Shown here piece after piece: positions 1-8,396 of a stretch of 64,000 nucleotides of DNA. Source of the stretch: Zobellella iuensis (GTDB lineage: Bacteria; Pseudomonadota; Gammaproteobacteria; Enterobacterales; Aeromonadaceae); the NCBI RefSeq assembly GCF_016746085.1, contig NZ_JAERTZ010000018.1:339869-403868 (forward strand), written 5' to 3'. Each line of letters opens with the position of its first letter. The stretch's first letter is position 1. The notes under the pieces are model-generated. The model worked only from the letters and a program-made list of their open reading frames with translations. It was not told the DNA's origin and made no database searches. The position numbers were made by a program, and so were the translations under genes.

Positions 1-1124
1 CACTCGGTCAGGCCATAACCTTCCAGCAACTTGCTGCCGGTAATCGCCTGCCATTGCTCGGCCACCGCCCGCTGCACCGACATGCCGCCGCCGATGGTCA
101 GCTTCAGGCTGCCGAAGTCGTGGCCCTGGAAGTCCGGGTTGTTCACCAGGGCGTTGAACAGGGTGTTGACCCCGGTCAGGCAGGTGGAATCGAAGCCCTT
201 GAGCGCCTTGACGAAGCCGGGAATGTCCCGCGGGTTGGTGATCAGCAGATTCTGGGCGCCCAGGCGCAGGAACAGCAGGCCGTTCACCGTGAGCGCGAAC
301 ACATGGTAAAGCGGCAGGGCGGTCACCACCCGCTCCGCCCCGGGGGCCAGCACGGGGCCATAGACCCCCAGGCACTGCTCCACATTGGCCAGCATGTTGC
401 GGTGGCTGAGCATGGCCCCCTTGGACAACCCTGTGGTACCGCCGGTGTACTGCAGAAAGGCCAGGGCGTCGCCGGAGAGCTCGGGCCGGCGGTAGTCCAT
501 GTCCCTGCCCTTGGCCATGGCCTCCTTGTAACCGACATAGGCCGGCAGACGGTGGCGGGGCACCATCTTCTTGATGTGCTTGACCACGAAGTTCAGCACG
601 CTTCCCTTCACCAGCCCCAGGTGATCCCCCATCCGGGTCAGGATCACCTGCTCCACCGCCGTCTGCTTGATGGCCTTGTCCAGGGTATGGGCGAAGTTTT
701 CCACTATGACGATGGCGCGAGCGCCGGAGTCCCGCAGCTGGTGCTCGAGCTCGCGCGCGGTGTAAAGCGGGTTGACGTTGACCACCACCAGGCCGGCGCG
801 CAGGGCCCCGAACAGACAGACCGGATACTGCAACAGGTTGGGCATCATCAGCGCGATGCGCTCGCCGGGCGCCAGCCCCAGCCCCTGTTGCAGGTAGGCG
901 GCAAAGTCCCGGGACAGGCGGTCCAGTTCACCGTAACTGATGATCTTGCCGAAATTGCTGTAGGCCGGCTTGTCGGCATAGGCCGCCACGCTCTGTTCGA
1001 ACATCTCCATCAGGGAGGCGAAGCAGTCCGCGTCGATATCGGCGGGCACGTCCGCCGGGTAGCGGTGCAACCAGGGTTTGTCGGATAAGGGAGCCGGCTG
1101 AACGCCGGACGGGATCTGTTCCAT
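1..1124 (-). CDS. fadD: Long-chain-fatty-acid--CoA ligase FadD (N-terminal part, cut by window edge)
   Basis: This enzyme activates long-chain fatty acids to acyl-CoA through an acyl-adenylate, feeding beta-oxidation at the inner membrane. About 374 N-terminal residues are visible; the gene runs off the left edge. The AMP-binding signature [12 protein letters not shown] and the later GYGLTEC motif are both readable on the minus strand. The chosen ATG reads [13 protein letters not shown] and has GGAG six bases upstream. The order fadD, tsaB, yoaA is the E. coli order without the Slp lipoprotein gene yeaY. A perfect palindrome lies 24 bp upstream of the start and is a likely operator. Confidence 0.95.
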   Translation of the reverse strand, partial: MEQIPSGVQPAPLSDKPWLHRYPADVPADIDADCFASLMEMFEQSVAAYADKPAYSNFGKIISYGELDRLSRDFAAYLQQGLGLAPGERIALMMPNLLQYPVCLFGALRAGLVVVNVNPLYTARELEHQLRDSGARAIVIVENFAHTLDKAIKQTAVEQVILTRMGDHLGLVKGSVLNFVVKHIKKMVPRHRLPAYVGYKEAMAKGRDMDYRRPELSGDALAFLQYTGGTTGLSKGAMLSHRNMLANVEQCLGVYGPVLAPGAERVVTALPLYHVFALTVNGLLFLRLGAQNLLITNPRDIPGFVKALKGFDSTCLTGVNTLFNALVNNPDFQGHDFGSLKLTIGGGMSVQRAVAEQWQAITGSKLLEGYGLTE

Positions 1125-1148
1125 ATCAGTCTCCTGCGACAGGGGAAT

Positions 1149-1173
1149 AACTTTAAATCATCCGTTTAAAGTT
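1149..1173. promoter_or_regulatory. Palindromic operator-like site upstream of fadD
   Basis: Two perfect 9-bp arms, AACTTTAAA and TTTAAAGTT, are separated by 7 bases, 24 bp upstream of the fadD start. Fatty-acid genes in gammaproteobacteria are controlled by FadR or by the TetR-type PsrA. The arms do not match the FadR operator. They resemble the outer parts of a PsrA-type site, but the spacing is one base longer than I would expect. The binding protein is therefore unknown. Confidence 0.5.
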
Positions 1174-1246
1174 TTAGCTCTAAAAATTTACCTGCGCATT
1201 CCAATAAAAACAACGAAATTTTAACAAGGGTGTGATGAAACCAAGG

Positions 1247-1399
1247 TCAGCGGCGTCGATGATGCCAGTGCCGGATCTGGCGCTGCTGCTTGCGCTGCCG
1301 ACGCCGGCGGTACAGCAGCGCCCGGTGATAGGGTCGTTGCGGGTAAAGCAGCTGGGACTCTTCCTGCTCCTCCTGCTGCGGTTCTGGTAAGTTTGCCAC
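1247..1399 (-). CDS. Small very basic protein, unknown function
   Basis: A 50-residue ORF starts with GTG behind AGGAG six bases upstream and begins 11 bases after the tsaB stop, so it could be translated by coupling to tsaB. The N-terminal part is acidic and Gln/Glu-rich (PEPQQEEQEES). The C-terminal half is strongly basic, with RRRRQRKQQRQ followed by His and Arg residues. I do not recognise the family. It sits where E. coli carries yeaY but does not resemble that lipoprotein. The ribosome binding site and spacing argue for a real gene; the short length argues for caution. Confidence 0.4.
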   Translation of the reverse strand: MANLPEPQQEEQEESQLLYPQRPYHRALLYRRRRQRKQQRQIRHWHHRRR

Positions 1400-1410
1400 C
1401 CGGGCTCCTG

Positions 1411-2091
1411 TTACCGACCCGGCAGTTTCTGCCAGGTGACCTTGTCTCTCAGATAGACGGGGCTGGCCTCGGCGGCACTGACCCCCTCCCCGGCCTGCAA
1501 CGCCCGCAATGCCCCGGGCAGCATATCGCGCGCCTCGGGGAAGGGCACCGACTCGCACCCTTGTTCAACCCGTGCTGCCAGTTCAGGATAGGTGACAAAG
1601 CCGCTGCCGGCACCCTGCTCCCAGGACGAGGCCGTGCCCGCCAGGTAGTCGGCCGGAGCCAGTACCTGCTCTTCCTCCTCGATCACCATGACGCCCTGGT
1701 GCAGGCGAAAGCCACCCACATAGATTTCCCCCATGCGGGCGTCGATCGCCGTCAGCACCCGCTCGCACCCGCTCAGCCGGTGCGCGCCCTGGGCCAGGGC
1801 CTGCAGGTTGGAAACCCCGAACAACGGCAGATCGGCGCCGAAGGCCAGGCCCTGGGCGATGCCTAGGGTGATGCGCACCCCGGTGAAGGAGCCCGGTCCC
1901 CGGCCGAACGCCAGGCCGTCCAGTTGGCCAAGGCTGAGCTCCCCCTCGGCCAGCAGCTCGGCCACCATCGGCAGGATCAGATCCGTGTGTCCCCGGGGGG
2001 CGACCTGGTAGCGGCAGAGCACTTCGCCCTGCTGCCAGAGCGCGGCAGAGCAGGCTTCGGTGGCGGTGTCGATGGCCAGTAGTCGGGTCAT
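1411..2091 (-). CDS. tsaB: tRNA threonylcarbamoyladenosine biosynthesis protein TsaB
   Basis: TsaB is the non-catalytic partner of TsaD and TsaE in making the universal t6A37 modification of ANN-decoding tRNAs. The protein is 226 residues, close to the family's usual length of about 231. It starts MTRLLAIDTATEACS and contains FGRGPGSFTGVRITLG, the typical ASKHA-fold segment of this family. The ATG lies 8 bases after the yoaA stop, so the two genes are very likely cotranscribed, as in Enterobacteria. The start is fixed by the family N-terminus; an upstream open frame is only antisense or shadow sequence over yoaA. Confidence 0.96.
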   Translation of the reverse strand: MTRLLAIDTATEACSAALWQQGEVLCRYQVAPRGHTDLILPMVAELLAEGELSLGQLDGLAFGRGPGSFTGVRITLGIAQGLAFGADLPLFGVSNLQALAQGAHRLSGCERVLTAIDARMGEIYVGGFRLHQGVMVIEEEEQVLAPADYLAGTASSWEQGAGSGFVTYPELAARVEQGCESVPFPEARDMLPGALRALQAGEGVSAAEASPVYLRDKVTWQKLPGR

Positions 2092-2099
2092 GCTGTCTG

Positions 2100-4019
2100 T
2101 TACTCCAAGGTTGATAGAAATTCGGCCACCCGCTCCAGGGAACGGGTGCGCGGCATGGCCGGCAGGCTGGCGATAAAATCGGCGCCGTAGGCCCGGTTGA
2201 CCAGGCGCCCGTCGGTGATCACCAGCACGCCCTTGTCCTGCACATCCCGGATCAGCCGCCCCACCCCCTGCTTGAGGGTGATGATGGCCTTGGGCAGCTG
2301 GACCCTGGCGAAACCGTCTTCGCCCCGACGGCGGCAATCCTCCAGCCGGGCGCTGAGCAGGGGATCGTCCGGCGCGCTGAACGGCAGCTTGTCGATCACC
2401 ACGCACTGCAGGGCGTTGCCACGTACGTCTATGCCTTCCCAGAAGCTGCCGGTGGCCACCAGCACCGCCCGGCCGTCCTGGCTGAACTGCTCCAGCAGGC
2501 GGACCTTGTTGTCCTCTCCCTGCACCAGCACGGTCCGGTCGAGCCGGGCGCGCAGCACTTCGGCCACCTCGTTCATCACCTGGTAGCTGGTACAGAGGAA
2601 GAAACTGCCCCCGGGCACCCGGGCCAGGGTGTCGACCAGGGTATTGGCCAGTACCCGTCCGCGCCCGGGACCATTGGTTTCCGGCAGATAGCGGGGCACG
2701 CACAGGCGGGACTGGCGAGAGTAATCAAAAGGGCTGTCCAATTGCAAGGTGCGGCAGTGTTCGAGCCCGAGATCGGCGCAAAAATGGGCGAAACTGTCGC
2801 CTACCGCCAGGGTGGCGGAGGTAAAGACCCAACTGACCTCGTCCTTGGCCAGTTCGGTCGCGAAGCGATCCGCCACCGACAGCGGGGTCTTGTGGAAACT
2901 GATATGCAGCCGGCTGGTATCAAACCAGTAGGAATAACCGTTCTCCTCGACCCGGGTCACCGAGTCCAGTTGGGTGCGCAGACCGATCAGCCGCTCGAAG
3001 CACTGGCTGAGCTGCTCACCCCGGCCCAGGCACAGCTTGAGCACCTCGTAGGTAAACTCCAGGCTTTCGAGCAGCCGGGCCAGGGCCTGCGCCACTTCGG
3101 GCCGTGCCAGCATGGGCCTCAGCTGGCCACGCCCCGAGTCCAACCCCACACTGAGCCGCAGATCCTGGGCGCAACGTTCCAGTTGGTCCGCCGCCTTGCC
3201 CAGCTGCGCCATATCCCTGGCCTCCACCTTCTGGGCCAGCCGCAGATCCCGGGCCAGCTCCACGAACTGGCGGCTGGACTGGCTCTGGCCGAAATACTGG
3301 CCGGCGATCTCCGGCAGTTGATGGGCCTCGTCCAGGATATAGGCCTGGGCCTCGGGGATCAGTTGGCCGAAGCCGGTGTCGCGTACAGCCATATCGGCGA
3401 AGAACAGGTGATGGTTGACCACCACCACCTGGGCTTCCATCGCCCGGGCCCGGGCCTTGACCAGGTAGCAGTCCTGATAATGGCCGCAGTCGCGGCCCAG
3501 GCAATTGTCGTTGGTGCTGGTCACCAGGGGCAGGATTTCGCTGCGCTCGGGCAGGCCCGGGATATCGCCGATATCACCGCTGGTGGTCAGCGGGGCAAAG
3601 CGTCTGACCTTGTGCAGATCGGCCAGCCCCTCGGCCGACAGCGCAGGCACGGCGTCGTTCAGCAGGCCCAGCCGCTCCAGGCAGATATAGTTGGCCCGCC
3701 CCTTGAGCAGCGCCACCGGATGGTGATAGTCCATGGCCTTGACCAGGGTGGGCAAATCCCGGTGGAACAGCTGCTCCTGCAGGTTGCGCGAGCCGGTACT
3801 CAGCACCACCTTCTTGCCGGCCGCCAGCACCGGCGCCAGGTAGGCATAAGTCTTGCCGGTACCTGTGCCCGCCTCCACCACCAGAGGGACCTTGTCGTCC
3901 AGGGCCCGGGCCACCGCCGCCGCCATGGCTACCTGGGCCGCCCTGGGGGTAAAGCCGTCGATGGCCAGGGCCAGGGGGCCCTGCTCGGCAAAAAGAGATG
4001 AACTGTCGTGCGCTTCCAC
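2100..4019 (-). CDS. yoaA: ATP-dependent DNA helicase YoaA (XPD/DinG-like, Fe-S)
   Basis: This is a superfamily 2, XPD-like 5'-3' helicase linked in E. coli to repair of stalled replication through the DNA polymerase III chi subunit. The 639-residue length fits the family. The Walker A motif EAGTGTGKT, the ILDEAH box, the motif VGRLIRD and a cluster of four Cys around TNDNCLGRDCGHYQDC, the Fe-S ligands, are all present. The GTG start gives VEAHDSSSLFAEQG, matching the family N-terminus. No strong ribosome binding site precedes it. The open frame continues upstream through the neighbouring araC gene, but that part is a shadow. Confidence 0.94.
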   Translation of the reverse strand: MEAHDSSSLFAEQGPLALAIDGFTPRAAQVAMAAAVARALDDKVPLVVEAGTGTGKTYAYLAPVLAAGKKVVLSTGSRNLQEQLFHRDLPTLVKAMDYHHPVALLKGRANYICLERLGLLNDAVPALSAEGLADLHKVRRFAPLTTSGDIGDIPGLPERSEILPLVTSTNDNCLGRDCGHYQDCYLVKARARAMEAQVVVVNHHLFFADMAVRDTGFGQLIPEAQAYILDEAHQLPEIAGQYFGQSQSSRQFVELARDLRLAQKVEARDMAQLGKAADQLERCAQDLRLSVGLDSGRGQLRPMLARPEVAQALARLLESLEFTYEVLKLCLGRGEQLSQCFERLIGLRTQLDSVTRVEENGYSYWFDTSRLHISFHKTPLSVADRFATELAKDEVSWVFTSATLAVGDSFAHFCADLGLEHCRTLQLDSPFDYSRQSRLCVPRYLPETNGPGRGRVLANTLVDTLARVPGGSFFLCTSYQVMNEVAEVLRARLDRTVLVQGEDNKVRLLEQFSQDGRAVLVATGSFWEGIDVRGNALQCVVIDKLPFSAPDDPLLSARLEDCRRRGEDGFARVQLPKAIITLKQGVGRLIRDVQDKGVLVITDGRLVNRAYGADFIASLPAMPRTRSLERVAEFLSTLE

Positions 4020-4114
4020 GGGCAAGCTGTATCCGCTGGCAAAAAACCGATGATAGCAAAATAGCGCGGCGACGGGCAGGTTCCAGTGCCTGCCCTGACA
4101 CCGGCGGGAGGCGT

Positions 4115-5089
4115 TCAGGGGCCCCGGCCTTCTCCCCGATGTCGCCGGCGCCAGGTCGCTGGGGGCAGCCCGAAGGCGCGTTTGAAAGCCCGGCTGAAGG
4201 CCGCTTCGGAATCGTAACCCGCGTCGAGGGCGATACGGACGAGAGGCAAGGTGGACTCCGCCAGTTGCCGGGCAGCCCCCTGCATCCGCCAGCGGGCCAG
4301 GTAGCGCATCGGCGGCTCGCCCAGCAACATCCGGAACCGCTCGGCGAAGGCCGAGCGCGACAGCCCCGCCTCCCGCGCCAGCAGCGTCGTGGTCCAGCGC
4401 TGGCCCGGGCGGCCATGCAGCAGCCCCAGGGCCCGGCCGACCACGGGATCCCGCAGTCCCGCCAGCCACCCCTGGTGGGGCTGCGGCTGCGCCCGCAGCC
4501 AGCCGTTGACCGCCTCGATAAACAGCAGCTCCGCCAGCCGGGCCAGCATGGCCGGGGACTCCAGCCGGCCGCTCGCCAGTTGCCGGGCGGCGAACTGCAG
4601 GGAACTCTCGATCCAGTCCCCGGTGGCCGCGTCCACCACCCTGAGCACCAGCACCGCCGGCAGCAGCGGCAGCAAAGGCTCCCCCGGCCCATCGCAGCCG
4701 AGAAAGCCGCAGAGGATCCGGGTCCGTGCGCCTTCGCCCCCGTAGCGGATGGAGGACAGGCTCTGCCCTGCCCCGGCCGGCCGGATCAGGCCGTCGGCAT
4801 CCATCGCCGGCAGCGTCAGGTCGCTGCCCAGGCGGTGCTCGTCGTTGTGGGGCAACAGCACCAGGTGGCCGCGGCTCAGGCTGACCGGCGCCCGGCCGGC
4901 CAGCTGCAGTTGCAGCTGGCCCTCGGTCACGTAGTGGTAGGCGATAAGATGGCGGGGCGTGGCGGAAAACGGATGGCAGTCCTCCGGCCCGACCCGGGCG
5001 ACGACGCACCAGGGCGCGCCGAATTGCGCATCGAGAAAGAGGCCGCCACTCAGGTGCAGGCCATGCACTATGTCGGAAATGGGATCCAT
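4115..5089 (-). CDS. AraC-family regulator with N-terminal cupin (Cupin_6)
   Basis: A 324-residue transcriptional regulator. Residues 1 to about 190 form a cupin domain of the Cupin_6 type, starting MDPISDIVHGLHLSGGLFLD. The C-terminal hundred residues hold two AraC helix-turn-helix motifs, with GYDSEAAFSRAFKRAFG typical of the second helix pair. The start is the ATG of that conserved N-terminus, behind GGAG; a longer frame exists but lacks family support. It is transcribed away from the TPR gene at 5242, so that gene and the DsrE-like gene behind it are plausible targets. The effector is unknown. Confidence 0.88.
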   Translation of the reverse strand: MDPISDIVHGLHLSGGLFLDAQFGAPWCVVARVGPEDCHPFSATPRHLIAYHYVTEGQLQLQLAGRAPVSLSRGHLVLLPHNDEHRLGSDLTLPAMDADGLIRPAGAGQSLSSIRYGGEGARTRILCGFLGCDGPGEPLLPLLPAVLVLRVVDAATGDWIESSLQFAARQLASGRLESPAMLARLAELLFIEAVNGWLRAQPQPHQGWLAGLRDPVVGRALGLLHGRPGQRWTTTLLAREAGLSRSAFAERFRMLLGEPPMRYLARWRMQGAARQLAESTLPLVRIALDAGYDSEAAFSRAFKRAFGLPPATWRRRHRGEGRGP

Positions 5090-5241
5090 GGACGGCTCCG
5101 AAGGGTCGGCGGATCGGGCAAAAGTCCCGGCGCCCCGCGCATTGTTCAGGCGGTGCCCCGCGCCTAATCTTAGCACAGGAGAGCCGGGGGCCCGCGCAGG
5201 CGGCCCTGGCTCGGTCAGCTTCGCTTACCGGGAGTCCAACC

Positions 5242-6561
5242 ATGAAGCTCAGCGATCAGCAAGGCAATACCCTCAGCGGCGCCTCGGCGGAGGCCGTCGT
5301 CCTGTTCGACCAGGCCGTGACCGCGTTCAACCTCTACCGGGGGGATCCCATCGGCCTGCTCGACCGCGCCCTCGAACTCGCGCCCGACTTCGCCATGGCC
5401 GCCATCATGAAGGCGCATATCCTGGCCGGAGCCACCGAGCCGGCGGCCTCGCGCGAGGCCGCCACCCTGGTCCGGCGTCTCGGCGCCATGCGCCTCAACG
5501 AACGCGAGGCTTCCCACCTCGGCGCCCTCGGGCTCCTGCTCGACGGACGCTGGACGGCCGCGGCAATCGCCCTCGAGCGGCACAGCATCGACCACCCCAG
5601 GGACATGGTGGCGCTGCAATGCGGTCACCTGCTGGACTTCTATCGCGCCAACGCCCGGGCGCTGCGCGATCGGCTGGCCCGCGCCCTGCCCTGCTGGTCG
5701 TCCGAGCTGCCGGGCTATTCCGTCCTGCTCGGCATGCATGCCTTCGGGCTGGAGGAGTGCGGTGACTATGGCCGGGCCGAGGAGCGGGGACGGCAGGCCC
5801 TGGCGCTGGAGCCCCTCGACTGCTGGGCCCACCACGCCGTGGCCCATGTGATGGAGATGCAGGGCCGGCCCGAAGACGGCATCGGCTGGATGCAGAGCCG
5901 GGAATCCTGCTGGTCGGGGGATGACAACTTCTTCAAGGTGCACAACTGGTGGCACCGGGCGCTGTGCCACCTGGAGCTGGGTCAGCCCGACCAAGCCCTG
6001 GCGCTCTATGACGGGCCGGTGCGCGAGGGACAGAGCACGGTCGCGCTGGATCTGGTCGACGCCACGGCCTTGTTGTGGCGGCTGCAACTGGCCGGCCTGG
6101 AGCCGGGCGCGCGCTGGCAGGAGCTGGCCGAGGTGTGGGAGCAGCACGCCGACGGCAGGCTTTATCCCTTCAACGACTGGCACGCAGCCATGGCCTACCT
6201 GGGCGCGGGGCAAGAGCAGAAGCTCGCCCAGCTGCTGGCCCGGTACCAGGCCAACGAGGACGGCGAAACCGCGACCTGGGCCCGGGAAACCGGCCGGCCG
6301 CTGATCGAGGGCTTCGTCGCCTTCCGGCACGGGGACTACCCGCTGGTGGTGGAGCTGCTCTACGGTGCGCGCCATATCGTCAACCGCTTCGGCGGCAGCC
6401 ACGCCCAGCGGGACATCATCGATCTGACCCTGGCCGAGGCGGCCCTGCGCGGCGGCCAGACCCGGCTGAGCAAAGCGCTGGCCCGGGAGCGCCTGGCGCT
6501 CAAGCCCCACAGCGGCATCAACCGCAGCCTGCTGGCGAGAAGCCGCACGGCCTTATCCTGA
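5242..6561 (+). CDS. Tetratricopeptide-repeat protein, TTC38-like
   Basis: A 439-residue soluble protein without signal peptide or membrane segment. It has helical TPR-like repeats and the segment VHNWWHRALCHLELG, which is characteristic of the TTC38-like family found in bacteria and animals. The biochemical role of that family is not established. It is divergent from the Cupin_6 AraC regulator across a 152-bp intergenic region and is followed 36 bp later by a DsrE-like gene in the same direction, suggesting a two-gene transcript under that regulator. Start is the ATG reading MKLSDQQGNTLSG. Confidence 0.8.
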   Translation: MKLSDQQGNTLSGASAEAVVLFDQAVTAFNLYRGDPIGLLDRALELAPDFAMAAIMKAHILAGATEPAASREAATLVRRLGAMRLNEREASHLGALGLLLDGRWTAAAIALERHSIDHPRDMVALQCGHLLDFYRANARALRDRLARALPCWSSELPGYSVLLGMHAFGLEECGDYGRAEERGRQALALEPLDCWAHHAVAHVMEMQGRPEDGIGWMQSRESCWSGDDNFFKVHNWWHRALCHLELGQPDQALALYDGPVREGQSTVALDLVDATALLWRLQLAGLEPGARWQELAEVWEQHADGRLYPFNDWHAAMAYLGAGQEQKLAQLLARYQANEDGETATWARETGRPLIEGFVAFRHGDYPLVVELLYGARHIVNRFGGSHAQRDIIDLTLAEAALRGGQTRLSKALARERLALKPHSGINRSLLARSRTALS

Positions 6562-6597
6562 CCCACGACGGGGCGGAGCCTGCCCCGGGAGGCAACG

Positions 6598-7014
6598 ATG
6601 AAACACCTGGCCATGGTCGTGCGCGAAGACGCCTACGACAAGCTGCTGACGCCCCTCACCTTCGCCTATACCCAGGCAGTGCAAGGGGTAGAGGTGGACA
6701 TGCTGTTCGTGCTCTGGGCGGTGCGGGTACTGACCCCGGCGGGGGCGGCATCGCGCCGCATCGAGGGGGCCCACGCCGCCGACGCCGGCTGGCTGCGCGC
6801 CCGCCTGGCGGCGGACGGCGAGCCCACCGAGATCGCCGATTTCCTGCAACTGCTGGCCGACACCGGACGGGTGCGGCTCTACGGCTGCCGCTACGCGGCC
6901 CAGACCTTCGAGGTGGCGCCGGCCGAGCTGATGCCGGCGGCCACGGGCATCGTCGATCCGGGCTGGTTCCTCTCCGAAAAGGCGCTGAAGGCGGATCACT
7001 GCCAGTATTTCTGA
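6598..7014 (+). CDS. DsrE/DsrF-like family protein
   Basis: A 138-residue protein starting [28 protein letters not shown]. The pattern of a beta strand, a nucleotide-like loop, and later [15 protein letters not shown] is that of the DrsE_2 (peroxiredoxin-like) branch of the DsrE family. Members with well-defined roles move sulfur through conserved Cys. Here one Cys lies in the middle ([14 protein letters not shown]), near the usual position, and another near the C-terminus. The exact role is unknown. It follows the TPR gene and is probably cotranscribed with it. Confidence 0.78.
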   Translation: MKHLAMVVREDAYDKLLTPLTFAYTQAVQGVEVDMLFVLWAVRVLTPAGAASRRIEGAHAADAGWLRARLAADGEPTEIADFLQLLADTGRVRLYGCRYAAQTFEVAPAELMPAATGIVDPGWFLSEKALKADHCQYF

Positions 7015-7035
7015 GCGGCGTCTTGGCCGCGCGGG

Positions 7036-7872
7036 CTAGGGCGGCAGCGGCAGGGCAGTGCCGGGAACCTGGATGTACTCGAACCAGCGCCGGCTGGCGG
7101 GCCCGGCGCCGAGGCGCTCGAGCGCCAGGGGCACATGGAGGCCGATACCGATGAAGGGGTGCCGCCTGGGCTCGTCGAAAAAGTCGCGATCCCGCTCGGC
7201 AAAACCGCGGCTGCCGTAGCCCGCCTGCAGTTCTACCCACCGCAGCGCGTTTCCCTGGGCACCCCAGGCGTTTAGGGGAAAGGCCAGCAGCCAGCGCGAG
7301 CCCGAATAATCGGTGAAAATATCATGGTGCCGGCCCCGGCGCACGATGGGGGACGGCCAGTATTCCCAGCGGAACTGCACCCGCTCGCGCCAGGCCGGAT
7401 GCCGCTGGCGCAGATATTCCAGCCCCACCCCGGCCAGGTTGACCACCTGATCTTCCCAGCTGAAGCCGTGCTCGGGAGAAAAGCCGTCGCCCAGCTCGAC
7501 CGTGGTAGTCAGCAGCAGGCCGCTGAAGGCGCCCAGCCGGGCCGCCTCGGCATCGTCGTAGCCCCAGCGGCGATAGAGGGCGGCGGCCAGCGCCGTGGTC
7601 GCGGTGCCGGCATAGGCATGGCCCAGCTTGTCGGCGCCGCCGTGCTCGGTGTCGCGGCCGAACCAGCCCTCGTTTTGGGTGCCGAAGCTCGACTCCCCCC
7701 AGTCCCACACCGCCATGCCGTAGGCGGTGACCCCGCCCACTATCGCCAGGTTGAGCGCCCAGGTTTTCTGCTCCCGCGACCAACCATGAGTCTCGCCGCC
7801 CGGCTCCCGGGCCATGGCCAGCGGTGCCATCAGCAGCAAGGCTATCGACAGCACACTCGACTTGAACAACAT
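7036..7872 (-). CDS. Exported DUF2279 / YfiM-like protein
   Basis: A 278-residue protein with a cleavable signal peptide (MLFKSSVLSIALLLMAPLAMA). The body carries the DUF2279 hallmarks: a hydrophobic helix (LAIVGGVTAYGMAVWDWG), DKLGHAYAG, and a second hydrophobic region with ELGDGFSPEHGFSWEDQVVNLAGVGLEY. Its function is unknown; the family is periplasmic or outer-membrane associated. The start has AAGGAG five bases upstream. It is convergent with the DsrE-like gene (21 bp apart) and lies upstream of, and opposite to, the his operon. Confidence 0.85.
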   Translation of the reverse strand: MLFKSSVLSIALLLMAPLAMAREPGGETHGWSREQKTWALNLAIVGGVTAYGMAVWDWGESSFGTQNEGWFGRDTEHGGADKLGHAYAGTATTALAAALYRRWGYDDAEAARLGAFSGLLLTTTVELGDGFSPEHGFSWEDQVVNLAGVGLEYLRQRHPAWRERVQFRWEYWPSPIVRRGRHHDIFTDYSGSRWLLAFPLNAWGAQGNALRWVELQAGYGSRGFAERDRDFFDEPRRHPFIGIGLHVPLALERLGAGPASRRWFEYIQVPGTALPLPP

Positions 7873-8147
7873 GGGGGCTCCTTGCAGCGGAAACAGCATC
7901 CTCCTAAGTGTAGCGAGTCGGGCCCGGGGCGCCCTTGTCATCATTGCCATGGCGCTTGCTGGTGCCATTCAGCGCAGCCAGGGAGGTGAACGCAATTCAA
8001 TATTCAACGCTACCAGTGCACATTACTGCGGAATAAAATCACTTTTAATAATAAAAATATGGAGCTTATCTCCAAAACTTTCTCCCCGAGGCCCTGCCCC
8101 GCCCGCCGCCCGCCGCCCTGCTCCGCCAAGTTTCTCAGGCGTCGGGG
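7873..8147. other. Intergenic region between the DUF2279 gene and the his promoter
   Basis: There is no coding sequence I can support here. Positions 8010-8080 are strikingly AT-rich for this genome and may act as upstream promoter or nucleoid-protein binding sequence for either neighbour. The frame that runs through it into hisL on the plus strand has no ribosome binding site. Confidence 0.5.
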
Positions 8148-8176
8148 TTGGCAAAGCCCGCCCGGCTTGCTATGGT
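8148..8176 (+). promoter_or_regulatory. Sigma-70 promoter of the his operon
   Basis: TTGGCA and TATGGT are separated by exactly 17 bases. Transcription would start near 8183, about 33 bases before the leader peptide ATG, which leaves a normal his leader RNA. The AT-rich stretch upstream supports a strong promoter. Confidence 0.7.
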
Positions 8177-8215
8177 GAGCCCAGACCATTAGAGAGATTC
8201 AGGTTACGCCTTTAT

Positions 8216-8260
8216 ATGAACTTCCTGCACAACGCCAAGCATCATCATCATCCCGACTAG
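8216..8260 (+). CDS. hisL: his operon leader peptide HisL
   Basis: A 14-residue peptide [14 protein letters not shown] with four consecutive His codons (all CAT), plus one earlier His. In the enteric mechanism, ribosome stalling on these codons when His-tRNA is scarce favours the antiterminator fold and lets transcription enter hisG. The E. coli leader has seven consecutive His, so this run is shorter. The peptide is followed 65 bp later by a typical intrinsic terminator, and lies between a good promoter and hisG. Confidence 0.92.
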   Translation: MNFLHNAKHHHHPD

Positions 8261-8325
8261 TCTTTCAGGATATCTATTCTGGAAGACCTTGCGCTTGGCG
8301 GCTTCCAGCAGGACAGAAATACCAG

Positions 8326-8356
8326 ACCCTCGGAAGCTACCCTTCCGGGGGTTTTT
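8326..8356 (+). terminator. his attenuator (Rho-independent terminator)
   Basis: A stem pairs 8326-8336 with 8342-8352 (one G-T wobble) around a 5-base loop, CTACC, and is followed by a T run at 8352-8356. It ends 40 bases before hisG and follows hisL, the position expected for transcription attenuation. Sequence between 8261 and 8325 can supply the alternative pairing partners. Confidence 0.88.
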
Positions 8357-8396
8357 CGTTTTACGGCTTTACGGTTTATCACAAGGAACACAGCAC

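Noticed and set aside
4020..5243. Upstream extension of the yoaA frame over the araC gene
   Set aside because: The family N-terminus begins at the GTG at 4019, and the extension overlaps a well-supported regulator on the same strand in another frame.
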